A stretch of 64,000 nucleotides of DNA from Sipunculus nudus (Eukaryota; Annelida; Sipuncula; Golfingiida; Sipunculidae), in the NCBI GenBank assembly GCA_026874595.1, contig CM049314.1, positions 28,409,729 through 28,473,728 of the forward strand. The letters run 5' to 3'. Made by a program: the position numbers and the translations under genes. The notes under the pieces are model-generated. The model did no database searches. It was given only the letters and a program-made list of their open reading frames with translations, and was not told the DNA's origin. Position 1 is the stretch's first letter, and every line of letters starts with the position of its first letter. Shown one piece after another: positions 36,729 to 48,091 of the stretch.

Positions 36729-39700
36729 AATTTATGCAGTATACATATATCCATATCTAGAGGCAATAAACATCAAATGGTGAAACTTACAATTCATAGA
36801 AAGCTGACATTGTTACTTTTATCTATATATGTTCCCAACATTTCGAGGACAGATGGATATAAAGATCCTTCCATCTCTCCTCGTATAAGGTAGCAAGACC
36901 TTTATTTCTAAGCAGTAATTTTTTTAAACTTAGTTCTTCAAGGACACTTTCAATGAATTCTTGAATTAAAATATTTTATTTCAAGGATTTTTGCCTGTGT
37001 ATAAAATATTTCGCATAAATTAATAAATAGTTTAAATATTCGTCGTATTTCTTCTCCATATTCCCATAGTCGCCAAACATAACGACTTTACATGTTATTA
37101 AATAGTCTGTATCATTTACCAGTGGGATCCACATTTTACGAAATTTTCTCCAGAACAACTGTAGGCACTTATATGAGAAAAATCTATGTTCCATTGTATC
37201 AATTTCAACTTTGCAATAATCACAATGTGGATTATCCTCAAGTTTCATGCGGTAAAGTCTGGCTTTGAAAGGAATCACTCTATGTAAAAAAAATGAAATT
37301 GAAGTCCTGCAGCTTAACAGATTCTATAAACTGTTTTGGAAAACATAAAGAGGAATTGAATTCCTGTTCTCTAATTAGCTGACTCTTATTCCAGACCCTT
37401 AATGCTGTCGTTTCTTCGTATTTTAGTTTAATTAAATTGTCATAATATGATTTACATTTACATTTAGAGTATAATAGATGCCCGGAGTATGGTAATGTTA
37501 TCGCGATATCTATTTCATTTAATGTACTTTGCAAGACATCAACATCGGTTGCAACAACGTTTTCCAGTTTTTTGGTATAAGACAGATGATAGAATGGTAT
37601 TCAATGAAATTTGTATTTAAATTATATCTTAACTTCAGCTGATGCATAGATCAGATTTGTCCTTTATTATCATAAAGATCATATAAAAACGTATTCCTTT
37701 TATATATCAATGTGAATAAAATATAGGTTTTCCCTTTGGTGACACAGAGATGTAGGGGTTATACCAGATAATTTAACGAATTATGTCTTCAGTACCTGTG
37801 AGAGCAGTTCGTATTTTAAGGTCTTTTAGAGCAATAAGAATGTCATTTTGTCTTTATAAAACAGCGGGAGAAGAGGTGGTACTTTGAAGGAACATCTGAT
37901 TAAAATTATATCTTTTAAGGACATCATAACTTTTCCTTAGTATGCATTTACAAACATTTCTAATGTAGGGGCCGAATTTGCCATAATACGATTTATCCAA
38001 CTTAGTTGTAACGCCTTATCGTGTGTCTGTAAATCAATCATTTTCATGCCTCCATCTTTAATTTTCTTAATCATTACATTATATTTTATCAGTGGTGGTT
38101 TTCCACACCAAATAAAGTCATTTATTAATTTTTGTGCCTGGACAATGTATTTTTCTGGTATCTGGAACAAAGACATGCAATAAAGCAACTGTGAGAGCCC
38201 TAGTGTTTTAACAATAAGATTTCTTTCAATAAGTGTAAGATTCCCTTTTTCCCATGATATGAACATTGATTTCATTTTCTTAATTCTTTCTTTTTTGTTG
38301 TGTTCAGAAGTGTCGTTTTCTGTCTGGTAAAATGAAATTCCTAATGTTTTGAATTTCATTTGGGTCCATCTCACTGGCAGGTCACCATCCTCTTTACCTG
38401 ACAGATCTTCCCAAAAACATAAATAAAAACCTGACGTAAAGCCATCTAGTTCTGGACTTTTACCAGATTTGAACTGTTTTAGTGCTTTAAAGCATTCTGT
38501 AACTGTAAGTGGGATTGACAATTTAAGGGCTTCCGTATCGCAGAGTTTAGTAACATTTGGGTGATTTAAGAAAGGGCATTTTGTATGATCATGTATGGAC
38601 ATATTTCTAGATTTGCATAACTGACCGCATGATTGGCTGTATTAATTAAGTATTTTGTTTTCATAATATATCTCCTCTTCATTTACTTCTTAGCAAACAA
38701 TTTGTTTATTGATCGCATTACGTTTCTCTTATTGAAAAAAAGTATTTGGTGTTTTTCTCTCCATACTCATACCAGCAAAGTTCTGATCTCAACATTGCGC
38801 CTTTCGTTTTTAAATTGTATATATTATCTAATTTTTCTTTAACTTTGGTAATTTTTTCTTTTAAATCAAAATCTTCATGATCCTCATTTGTTCTCTCACT
38901 TAATATTTTAAAATCCTCTGTAAGTTTTTTTTTTCTTTATTCATTTTGTTTTGCTTGACGTTTTGAATATTGTATCGTATGGCCTCTTATCTCGCATTTA
39001 ACTGTATCCCAAAAAAAATATTTTTATTATCTACATTTTCATATTTTTTTCTCAATTCAGCAAACAATTGTTTTGTTTGTGTTAGGTACTCGTTATCTTT
39101 TAGCAGATCGTTATTCAACTTCCAGTAACCTGGTCCTCTAGCGTTAGCATAGCTACTTTTAAATACTACTGTAATTATGCGATGGTCCGAAAACGTACAC
39201 GGTATAATTTCTGTAGAAGCGACGAATGGCGTTGTCGCATTTGCTACCAACCAATAATCCAGACGTGATGAGACTCTGGGGTTGATTTGAATTCTACTAT
39301 ACATTTTATTCCAGGGGTTAAAGATCTACATATATCGACGAGCGAAAAAGATTCATTAAAGAACTCGCTGCCTTGCTAACTGGTTCTCGCCGCACCCTAG
39401 CTCTTTCAAGTTCTGGGTTTAAAACTATGTTAAAGTCTCCTCCAATAATAATATTACCTGGTTCATAAAGATTAAGATGACATCGTAATTTCTCTATAAA
39501 TGATAACTGGTCTTTTGGATGATCCTTTGTAGGAAAATATAGATTAATCAATATAAATGGAACCTCGTCAATTGTGCACGTTATTATCAAAATTCGACCT
39601 TGGGAATCTTTTTCACTCTTTAAAACATTGATATTAAGTTCATTTGTCAATAAAATTGCAACCCCCTGCTACTATTCTGTCCATGAGAATACAGTACTTC

Positions 39701-40033
39701 TGTACCCCAATCATATGGCCATTCATTTTCGTCTATTACTTTTCTATGTGTTTCTTGTAGAAACGTTATACAATTTGTGTATTTTCTAATCCATGTAAAA
39801 GTTTTCCTTCTTTTAAATGTGTTCTGTAAACCTCTAACGTTGAAACTATTTATTCTGAAATTGAATGTTATTTGAATAAATGTTTTGATGAGATGACACA
39901 TTACAGTCCGTAATTCAGCCTTGATGTTTGATTGCATTTGTTTTTTTTTAATCTGTGTGTGATCTTTTTTTGCAAGTTTTTGTACATGAGAGTGGTATTC
40001 CCGACGCTTCAAGAAATAGGTGTTCATTTCCAA
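36515..40033 (-). pseudogene. L1/Tx1-like LINE, ORF2 endonuclease plus RT ends, internal deletion (broken)
   Basis: Read right to left. The APE-type endonuclease starts near 39870 (INSFNVRGLQNTF, FLQETHRK, NSSRGLQF) and continues after a frameshift with LINLYFPTKDHPKDQ, IIIGGDFNIVLNPE (39318-39650), SRLDYWLV and TFSDHRIITV (38987-39304). The RT begins with ALKQFKSGKSPELDGFTS (about 38440-38490) but then jumps to the thumb-like part (KTLGISFYQ), so the palm with the YADD-type motif is deleted. The C-terminal tail has HCDYCKVEIDTMEHRFFSY followed by KC (36976-37278), the CCHC knuckle of L1-like ORF2. Downstream 36515-36728 is a 3' UTR followed by an A-rich tail on the minus strand. Stops and frameshifts throughout; dead. 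Confidence 0.85.
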
Positions 40034-40545
40034 ATATGCTCGAATTTTTTAGTTCAGAGTGTATGTCACAAACCAATACCAAATAGTAACATAGAACAAT
40101 AGAATCGATCCATACCTATGGTACTTAATAATGAAACAGAGAAAATCCATGACCTAATTTATTTTTTGATAAGAAAACGGTGGGAGCATAGTTTGATCGG
40201 CTCCGCTGTCATAACGCAAATCGCAATTTCTAACAACTGAACCGTTCCTTCACTACAGCGACATATTTTGGCCCTAACCGATACAACGAAAATAACTCTA
40301 ACAAATATCATTTAGTGGATTCACAATTAAAGACATATCTACATTTAACAACAGTATTTAAGGAATAGAAAAAAAACTGAGTTTTTTTAGCCTTGCGTAG
40401 TTCCATGAAAACATAATGTAAAGAAAACGGTTGATTGAGAGAATGTTTGGGACTGGTGTGTGCGTACGTATGTACGTCCGTCCGTGTATTTGTGTGAGAT
40501 GTACCCACTGTTAACTCGTTTTCTACGAATGTATTGGTGTGGATG
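40034..40545. other. non-coding interval between ORF2 and the ORF1-like fragment
   Basis: No protein motif seen. The only open frame (40308-40508 minus) is unremarkable. Confidence 0.4.
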
Positions 40546-40896
40546 TTACAAAATGCCGCTTCGCCATGGAAGCGTAAGGGCCAGGTGGATTTTCCCCGAG
40601 GTTGTTACCCCAGAATAGAAAACTTGAGATTTTGTAAATGTATGAACCTTGGTTTTGAAATCTCTAATTATGATGTTCCTGTCTGCCGTCCAGCAGTCGT
40701 TGATGAGACTTCGTTTCAGTTCCCTAGAAATTTTGAACATTTCCTGGCGGGTCTTTGTAAGATCTTCATTGATAAATGTCTTGCTATTTTCATCCCCGGC
40801 CACTTTCAGTTTATTTTTTGCTCTGTAAATGTTTGCTTTTGTACGATAAGATACAAATTTCACTAGGGTGGGTCTTGGTTTGCTAGAAGTCGAGAT
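40546..40896 (-). pseudogene. LINE ORF1-like RNA-binding protein fragment
   Basis: The minus strand is open from about 40896. It reads KPRPTLVKFVSYRTKANIYR, AKNKLK, TFINEDLTKTRQEMFKISRE, LKRSLINDCWTADRNIIIRD and FKTKVHTF. This matches the RRM-plus-C-terminal region of ORF1 proteins found with L1/jockey-type LINEs in marine invertebrates (pattern recalled, not searched). In orientation it lies upstream of the minus-strand L1-like ORF2 and could be its ORF1. Its upstream end abuts the oppositely oriented RT at about 40870-40900, so it was cut there. No start codon of its own can be assigned. Confidence 0.6.
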
Positions 40897-42690
40897 AGAG
40901 ACTTATGGACCGAAGTAAAGAAGATGAAGTCAGGTGGCCCTTCACAGACCAGGACTGTTGATAATAAATTTACTAGTACAGAAATTGCAAATCACTTCGG
41001 GGAAAAATACAGACACGTATATAATAGCCTTCCAGATAAAGCGGAAAAACTTAATATTATTGTTAATCAGGCAATCAAAAACATATCACCAAAGAATACT
41101 CTCAAGATTAGTGTATCCGACGTTAGGATGGCTGTAAATCATTTTAAAATTGGTAAATCTGACGGAAGATCGATTCTACAGTCTGACAATATCATTAGTG
41201 GAACACACCGTTGGTTTGTATATATATATATATCAATTTTATTTCATTTTATAATTTTACATGGACATGTCCCAGCAGATATGAATACTTACGTAATTAT
41301 ACCTATACCGAAAGACCCAAGAGGTGACCTTACCTGCAATGATAACTACAGGGGTATTTCATTGACAAGTTGTTTCAGCAAACTACTTGATAGTGTTATT
41401 ATTAAGAAAAATGTAGATAAACTTGGCTCTTCTCCACTGCAATATGCTTTTAAGAAGGGGCATTCGACTAACATGTGCACAGTACTGCTGAAGGAGGTTA
41501 TTTCACATTACATATGGAACGGGTCATCAGTTTACAGTTGTTTTGTTGATGCGTCACGCGCTTTTGACAGAATTAATATTCCAAAGTTGTTTCATTTACT
41601 CATGAAACGCAATGTTTCACCTACTGTCATTAGAATACTAGCAGATATCTACCAGAGACCTGTTATTAAGACAAAATGGAATGATGTTGAATCTGAACAG
41701 TTTGGTGCTAATAATGATGTACGCAAAAGGGGGTGTATTATCCCCTCTTCTGTTTAATATTTATATGGACGAGCTTTTAAAACGTCTGACAAATAAGGAA
41801 ATAGGATGTTATATTGGAAATTATTTTGCTGGTGCTGTTGGCTATGCGGACGATCTTACGCTCATATGTCCGACTCGGACGGGGCTTTAACAGATTGTTA
41901 AAGAAAATGAAATGTTTGCTGAAGAATTTGATATGTTATATAACGCAAAGAAAACAAAATGTGTTAATTTTAACAGGGTGTATCCAGCTAGATCAGATAA
42001 AATCGTTTTAAATGGTGTAGCCCTAGAATGGCAGGATTCTGTACAGTACTTGGGAATACAGTTAATCGGAACTTGTCAGATAACAATGACGTCTTCGGTA
42101 AAAGAGTCAAATTTATTGCAAGCTTTAACACCTTAACGGCGCATTTCGGATGTCTGTCTAGCAAGGTTAAGAACGGGCTATTTCACTCTTATTGTTGTTC
42201 CTTTTACGGCAGTCAAATCATGTTATTAAAGCATAAGTCAATTGATCGATTAAGTACATCATATAATAAGGCTTTGCGTCACCTATGGCACTTGCCATAT
42301 AACTCGCACAAGAATATTGTACATGGATTGGCGGGCTCTCCGGCTCTGATAAATATAATCAGCTCACGCTTTATAAATTTATTTCTGAACATGCAGGATG
42401 TTGCAAATGACTTTTCTGACAAAGAGAGCTCATTATACATCAATCGGTGTACTTGGAGGCAACTTACGATATCTGAAAGTCAGATGCACAACCATGGGAT
42501 ACAACGCGACATTAGAAATATAAAGATACTTAAGAGAAAGTTGATGATGGTATCAACATCCATTAACATAGATTTAATGTCAGAATTGATAGAATGCAAA
42601 GATGGGATATGTACCTCGCATTTGACCTCCCATGAGGTTAAAACGCTAATTGATTTATTATCATCCGATTTTGTAATAGGTACGGACTGA
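40866..42690 (+). pseudogene. LINE reverse transcriptase, 5'-truncated, second family (broken)
   Basis: It starts in mid-protein (DRDLWTEVKKM) without endonuclease. RT motifs appear in order: NHFKIGKSDG, IIPIPKDPRGD with NYRGISLTSCFSKLLD, QYAFKKGHST, SCFVDASRAFDRIN (palm motif A, about 41542-41574), GGVLSPLLFNIYMDEL (41731-41780) and the catalytic YADD at 41843-41854. The C-terminal part has VNRNLSDNNDVFGKRV, SYCCSFYGSQ and LRHLWHLPYNSHK and ends at a stop at 42688-42690. A frameshift lies in the A/G run at 41721-41734, a TAA at 41888-41890 and another frame change near 42060-42090. The family resembles Jockey/I-group LINEs; the exact clade is not decided. AATAAA (42781-42786) is followed at once by (TA)n, so the 3' end is probably complete. 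Confidence 0.85.
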
Positions 42691-42785
42691 ACTTTGATTT
42701 TCCCTTCCTTCCTCCTGTATATCTTTCATTTATTTCATATTTCTTTTCATTGCATAGAATGTACTGTACTTCCTTGTACGAATAA

Positions 42786-42786
<1 letters not shown>

Positions 42787-42840
<54 letters not shown>
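42787..42840 (+). repeat. (TA)n tract at the 3' end of the LINE
   Basis: About 26 uninterrupted TA units begin directly after AATAAA of the LINE 3' region. Confidence 0.95.
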
Positions 42841-42845
<5 letters not shown>

Positions 42846-43479
42846 TGTGATATGCTCATATACGTGCAGCACACATCGAAACCTAAGTTATTTCAGTAAC
42901 AGTTGGATAACAGTAGGTTACCAGGAGTAAATAATCACTCACTAGTGATATTTCCTAATCTGCTGCTTTAGGCAGGGGGTACAGTTGCTAATCAAAGGTT
43001 TCTGCATTACCTTTCAATATAATGATGAAACGATTAACTAATGATTGGAAATTGATTATTGCCTGTTTGTTGCCATTGTTGCAGGTACAAAATTACAACT
43101 CAAAATGAAATTTGACAGTCAGAAAGTATAGAGGAATATGCGACAAAGAAAGGAAAAAAATACTGGTGAGGCCAGTCCACAAGAATGATAAAAGTGCTTA
43201 CGATAGTTAAATATATGAGCTTTATGACACTACATGAAACCACAGGTGGGAAGCGTGACGTCACCTTGCTGTGGTCGAAAATATTGCAAAAGCTGCATGA
43301 AAAATATTAACAATACATGAGACGCCACCATTGTTTTTGTGGTGACGAAACTTTTAATGATCAATATTCAATGCATGATTCATTGTTATACACATTTGAA
43401 TTAATCTGGGGTGACGTAACATGCCCAATTTTTCAAGGATGGGCCTCCCTGCATTTTAATTAAGAAGTTTCTAGAACTA
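42841..43479. other. non-coding interval
   Basis: No gene. The words AATGATCAATATTCAA and GATTCAT near 43358-43382 recur near 58510-58535, suggesting another low-copy repeat. Confidence 0.4.
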
Positions 43480-43765
43480 AGGGTCACGATTTATGCCCTT
43501 TAAAAGGACGGATTCCTGCAATGATCATGCTTAAAGATAAGATTTTTTCATGTATAACTTATTGAGATATATGTGGTTTGTGTCATTTTTCAAATTATTC
43601 TGGGTCACCGGAACAAATATTTTGAATTTCAAAGAGGTTTTAAAGTATAAAGTCTCCGGGTCCAAGGTTCATGATTTGTGTTCGGTTAGCGGACGATCAC
43701 ACAAGCAAGAAATGGGGTGATTGCTATGGCTCATATTACCTAGAGTCATCTGAGATAAAAATCAA
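43480..43765 (-). repeat. inverted end of the AGCTCAGATGA dispersed family
   Basis: Reads toward GGGGTGATTGCTATGGCTCA, the diverged inverse of the left ends at 15248 and 24561. It is preceded by AGTCTCCGGGTCCAAGGTTC, the same block as TTTCTGGGTCCAGCGGTTAC in the copy ending at 47730. Confidence 0.6.
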
Positions 43766-43984
43766 ATATTACACGAAAGAGAATTTTTAAGGAGATTACA
43801 TGATTTGAATAAATTACTGTATTTTGCTTTCACGAGTCCATTTTATTATAGGAAATTTTTTTTTGTCTCAGTAATTTACATGGCTTTCACATTGCTGCCA
43901 GTTTTGATCCAAGTGTTACCTTTGATATTAATTTGGATGTATTTTCGGTCATGCCGAAGGCTCATACCAATCTGAATTCTGAAT

Positions 43985-44140
43985 AGTTTTTGGTCATCTG
44001 ATTTTTACTCTTTGTCCATCCTTCCGTCTGTATGTCTGTCCGCCAATTAACAAATCGTAACCGCAAGACCTTGAACTTCTTACCGTAAACCCATTATGAT
44101 ATATCCTTCGAGCTATGGGGCTCGAAATACCCCGCGTATA
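43985..44140 (+). repeat. left end of the AGCTCAGATGA dispersed family
   Basis: TGGTCATCTGA, CTCTTTGTCCATCCTTCCGT, CCTTGAACTTC and TATCCTTCGAGCTATGGGGC follow the order seen in the other left ends. Confidence 0.55.
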
Positions 44141-45028
44141 ATTAAAAATTTGATACAAAAGCTCCATTTTTCCCATTAATTTATGGATTGCTTTCCATGA
44201 TTCTTCCCTTCCATATTGATCAAATATTGTTTTTATAAATTTCTGGAGACTGGTAGCGACATGTTTATTTTACGCATTTTGTATATATTTTTCGACCTTC
44301 AAATATAGCAGTCCTGACGATAACAGGCCGAAACCGTAACTGTTCGACCGAATAACTTTTAATATACTGCCAGTGCGGATCAGGGCAAATCGCTGCGGAA
44401 ACATGAAATCAGGTTGGTTCAGGGCAAATTCTCTCAGAAACCTTAACCTAGGTCTTGAGGACCTATATTCTGCGAGTTACTGGTCTATAATACCCCGAGT
44501 GTCAGACCAGGCACAACCTGTATTCATTTGGCATACAATCTTCTGGTGTTATATTAAGGGGCGTCCTGGGTAAATATAATTGGAAATATGACATTATGTA
44601 ACTGTGACATGTACTTTTGAGCAATAGGAATAAACATGATTTGAGCACCCTCGAAGTCACATGTGCAATAACGAACTCCGCTGACCCTATGTGTAATATC
44701 CAGGGAAATTGTGGGCAAAGTCTCTTGGTAACCGGTCACGGATGACCTTTATTCTGTGAGTTAAATGAAACAATAACATTACCGCATAAGTCATATGGAA
44801 ACAAGACGTTGCAGTATGACATATAAATTTTAATCTTTACATTTGGGGAGTTTCTATTAAAAATTTTCCTATACCTATCATGTAAGAACTAATCGTTAAT
44901 AACATAATATGTTCACTCTGGAAGTGATTCTACTCATTGTTTAAGGTTCCGTTACAAATATGTTTTTAACAGAGCATAATATAAATAATTAATTCATAAC
45001 CTGTATAAATGCCAAATTAAGGTGAGCG
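44141..45028. other. non-coding interval downstream of the lectin exon
   Basis: GATCAGGGCAAAT and TTCAGGGCAAAT (44385-44430), with CCTATATTCTG..GAGTTA recurring near 44745-44762, indicate short internal repetition. No gene. Confidence 0.4.
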
Positions 45029-45423
45029 TCATGACTCATTGGTCAGTTGTTTTTTATACCTAACACACTGTTTAAACGGACTGCTCACACCAATAGAATA
45101 TGCGGTATCACTCAGGACGGTAGAGTGTAGTGATGATTTACAGTCTATTGTATTGTTATCGATTATATCTCTCTCTATATATATACCTTTGTTATTTTCT
45201 TCGTCTCGAATATTCACCCAGAACTCTGTTCCTTGAAATCTGCCATTCACCCAGGACAGATATTTTTGTGACACTGGCACATTTGCCATCTGAAGGCGAC
45301 GGGAGTCGCAAATCGTTTTAGCTTGGTACCAAGTTAAGGATTTCTTGAAAAACACCAGGCATCTTCCGTTTATTTCCTGACAAGATTTTTCGAAGGGGCC
45401 CATAGAATGGCACTCTGTACATC
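45029..45423 (-). CDS. C-type lectin-like domain exon (terminal exon, partial gene)
   Basis: The minus strand is open from a good splice acceptor (polypyrimidine then AAG, exon starting at 45423) to a TGA stop at 45029-45031. In the acceptor-compatible frame it encodes about 131 residues. They include [35 protein letters not shown] (C-type lectin signature LTW..A...C), [20 protein letters not shown] (V....G..FWV) and a late cysteine in SPFKQC. The WND-type calcium-binding motif is not seen, so calcium-dependent sugar binding is doubtful. No signal peptide is in this exon; upstream exons should lie at higher coordinates but were not found in the window. (TA)n tracts fill the adjoining intron. 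It is a plausible secreted or surface lectin-like protein, possibly a fragment. Confidence 0.6.
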
Positions 45424-45447
45424 CTTAAACGAAAAGAAAAATATATA

Positions 45448-45449
<2 letters not shown>

Positions 45450-45486
<37 letters not shown>

Positions 45487-45521
45487 CAGTGAACCAGCAT
45501 GGCTATTCATACATCTATATA

Positions 45522-45563
<42 letters not shown>

Positions 45564-45570
45564 GGCAAAC
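45450..45570. repeat. (TA)n tracts in the intron beside the lectin exon
   Basis: Two TA runs (about 45450-45482 and 45519-45562) separated by a short unique piece. Confidence 0.9.
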
Positions 45571-45879
45571 CTTTTGTAAATTAGTCCAGGAATTGACCAA
45601 TATGTCTTCTTAATGCATTAGGGAAAACCAAGAATTTATGAAAAAACCCTATATATTTCTCACAAAACACCATAGCACATAATCTAAGTGAGTAAAACTG
45701 TGTTCTTAAAGTTTCAAAAGCTTCTTTTTCTTCGACTAAAAACAAGCGTCTGTGATCTGATGCAGCTAGTGACAGTACATATAAATCATACATCTTGGTG
45801 CTTTCCCGCACGAAGCATCAATGACGCCACTTATTTCACATTTTACAAGATTAAATAATTATGTATATATGCTGTGAAA
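45571..45879. other. non-coding or intronic interval
   Basis: The minus strand is open over 45581-45811 (76 codons), but no domain is recognised and the ends do not look like a clear exon. Confidence 0.35.
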
Positions 45880-47140
45880 ATAAATGTCCCAAGGTCAAGG
45901 TTCAAAATATGAGGCATTGATATCACGTTAATGCTTATAACGTAAATAAATTACAAAGTTCTGATATAATTTTTAGCATACAATTATATGTATATCAAAT
46001 AAAAAAATGCTTGAAAAAGCCTACTAGCTTCAGAAGTTACTATGTAAAAAGGTAAATATCTTTCCTAATATTTTGATGATATGCATTATGTTTGGGCCCA
46101 TTACTCTTACAAATTACGAAATTAGAACTATTTTCTAGGCAGTACATAAGAAACATTCAATGGAATAATTATGTCACATATAAACAAAGGAACACCTAAT
46201 TTTTTCTTGAATAGGCGGACGGACGACGGAAAAAGGGCAATTGCTATAGCTCAGATGACCTTATAATCAGCTGAGCTAAGAAAAAGGGTTATTGTTAGAA
46301 CATTCATTGATTAATCACATTTAGTATCCCGCCTTTGTGCCTTTTGCAAACTGTGTGTCTCTGGGTGGCAACTTGTGTGGCTCTCTAGTAAACACAGAGC
46401 CTCAGGTCACTGTATTAATTTATATGTGCATGTGTTAGATCATCAATGTTATCCTGGTATACTCACCTGCAATTTTATACATGCACCTCGCAAACAAAAA
46501 CAATCCCGTGAGTAGCCGGTGGTCACTCAGTGATGTAAACAGCAGTTATTTATATAACATGTTCTTCTAAAATCGTTGTAAAAGCTATAATTGTTCATCC
46601 ATTGCTTTCAATTTTTAGAATGTAGAAGGTTAAACTCTTATATGTAAAGTATGTAAAAATTGTACCATGGTCAAATTTTGGTAAAATTTAAGGTATTGAT
46701 ATTATAGTTATATAATAAATTTAAAACACTACAAAATTTCAATTTGATTTCTGTTATACACCTAAACCTTGATTATGTAAAGTTACATGTTTGAAAAGAA
46801 ACGCTTTAGCTTCAACAATTACTATGAAAGGGAGAAAAATTCCTAATGGTACATAATGTTCTTTATGGTCCTTAACTTTTACAAATTACATAATATTGAC
46901 ATAATTTCGGGCAATTATAGGACACATATACAGCATATTTATGATTAAGAGAAATAAAACAGCTCTTGAAATTGTTATAGGGACATCTTAGGGACATCTA
47001 ACTGTATCTTAATTTTGGATAAGCAGTTCCAATCTGTTTCAAAACATGGCCTGTTAACAGGCGGAAGAACGAATGGCTGGACGAACGATGCAGAAACCGT
47101 CATTGTAGCACAGATGACCTATATTCAGCTAACTCCCTGG
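45880..47140. repeat. two direct copies of a repeat ending in CTATAGCTCAGATGACC-type sequence
   Basis: Copy A (about 45880-46290) and copy B (about 46655-47140) share ATATTGAT/ATTGATAT, AAGTTACTATG/CAATTACTATG, AAAAGGTAAATATC-like words, TTACAAATTAC and a GGCGGA.GAACGA/GGCGGACGGACGACG tail. Each ends with the inverse of the family left end (GCTATAGCTCAGATGACC at 46240-46257; GTAGCACAGATGACC at 47106-47120). Confidence 0.6.
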
Positions 47141-47149
47141 GTCTTGGCG

Positions 47150-47735
47150 CTCAGTTGATTTTTTCTATAAGGATATCTTTATCAGATTTTTCGAAATGTT
47201 GGTCCTACGACATAAAATTATGAGATTATGCTATCCTTGAACTTATACCATTTTGATATTTATAACGATCTTTTACCAAAACAACGGGTCCAGTGACCAT
47301 GACGTCTGACAAGAACAAAAACAAAAATTTGTTCCACATTTGGCAGGTAAGCCATATGTGAAACATGGAAGGTTAAAGATAAAAAAGTGTAATTTCAATG
47401 CATTCACAATAAAACTGATTATCAAAAAGCACGGAAAGAATCAATGCAATCAATGAATTAGTTATTCAAATACTGGAGCTTTCGTATCAAATTTTCAATT
47501 ATTCTTTGGGTACTTACGAGCCTCATAGCTCGGAGGATATAGGTTGTAGTAACCAATGCCGGGTTTCCCAAGATATATTTTATGGACTCCCAAGGGTTTT
47601 CAGTTAGAAGTTTCTGGGTCCAGCGGTTACGATTTATGTCCTGTTACTGGACAGCCTTGCCAACTTAGGAGGACACAAGAGTGACCGCTATAGCTCAGAT
47701 GATTTTCAGTCAGCTTGGCTTAAAATATGGCACAC
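47150..47735. repeat. probable full copy of the AGCTCAGATGA dispersed family
   Basis: The left part has TTTTTCGAAATGTTGGTCC and TACGAC (47186-47210), as in the left ends. The right part ends GACCGCTATAGCTCAGATGA (47684-47703). About 0.58 kb, no open frame. Confidence 0.5.
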
Positions 47736-48091
47736 GTGTTTACATGATCAATCGGGTATTGTATTTACAAACATATAAAAATATGTACTGTGTTTTTATG
47801 TTTCCTCCAGATTCCGCTTATCTTGTTAAAGGTAGTACAAACATATTCATCCAATGAATTTAAACGAACGTACTGTGCTGGTAAAATCTTTATTAAAGCG
47901 ATCCATGTTATGTGTCAGCTTCATGCTGTACCATTAAGTAACCACGAATATCCTCTGGTCTATTTATATCGCAACTTCCTGGTTTTCAAGCCCTGTGATA
48001 TACTGAATGCTGCTCGCTTGTCCGCATATCCTAGAGTGGATCAGCTGCACAAACCTTTCCCAACATGACATGGTCTTTGTAATATATAATC

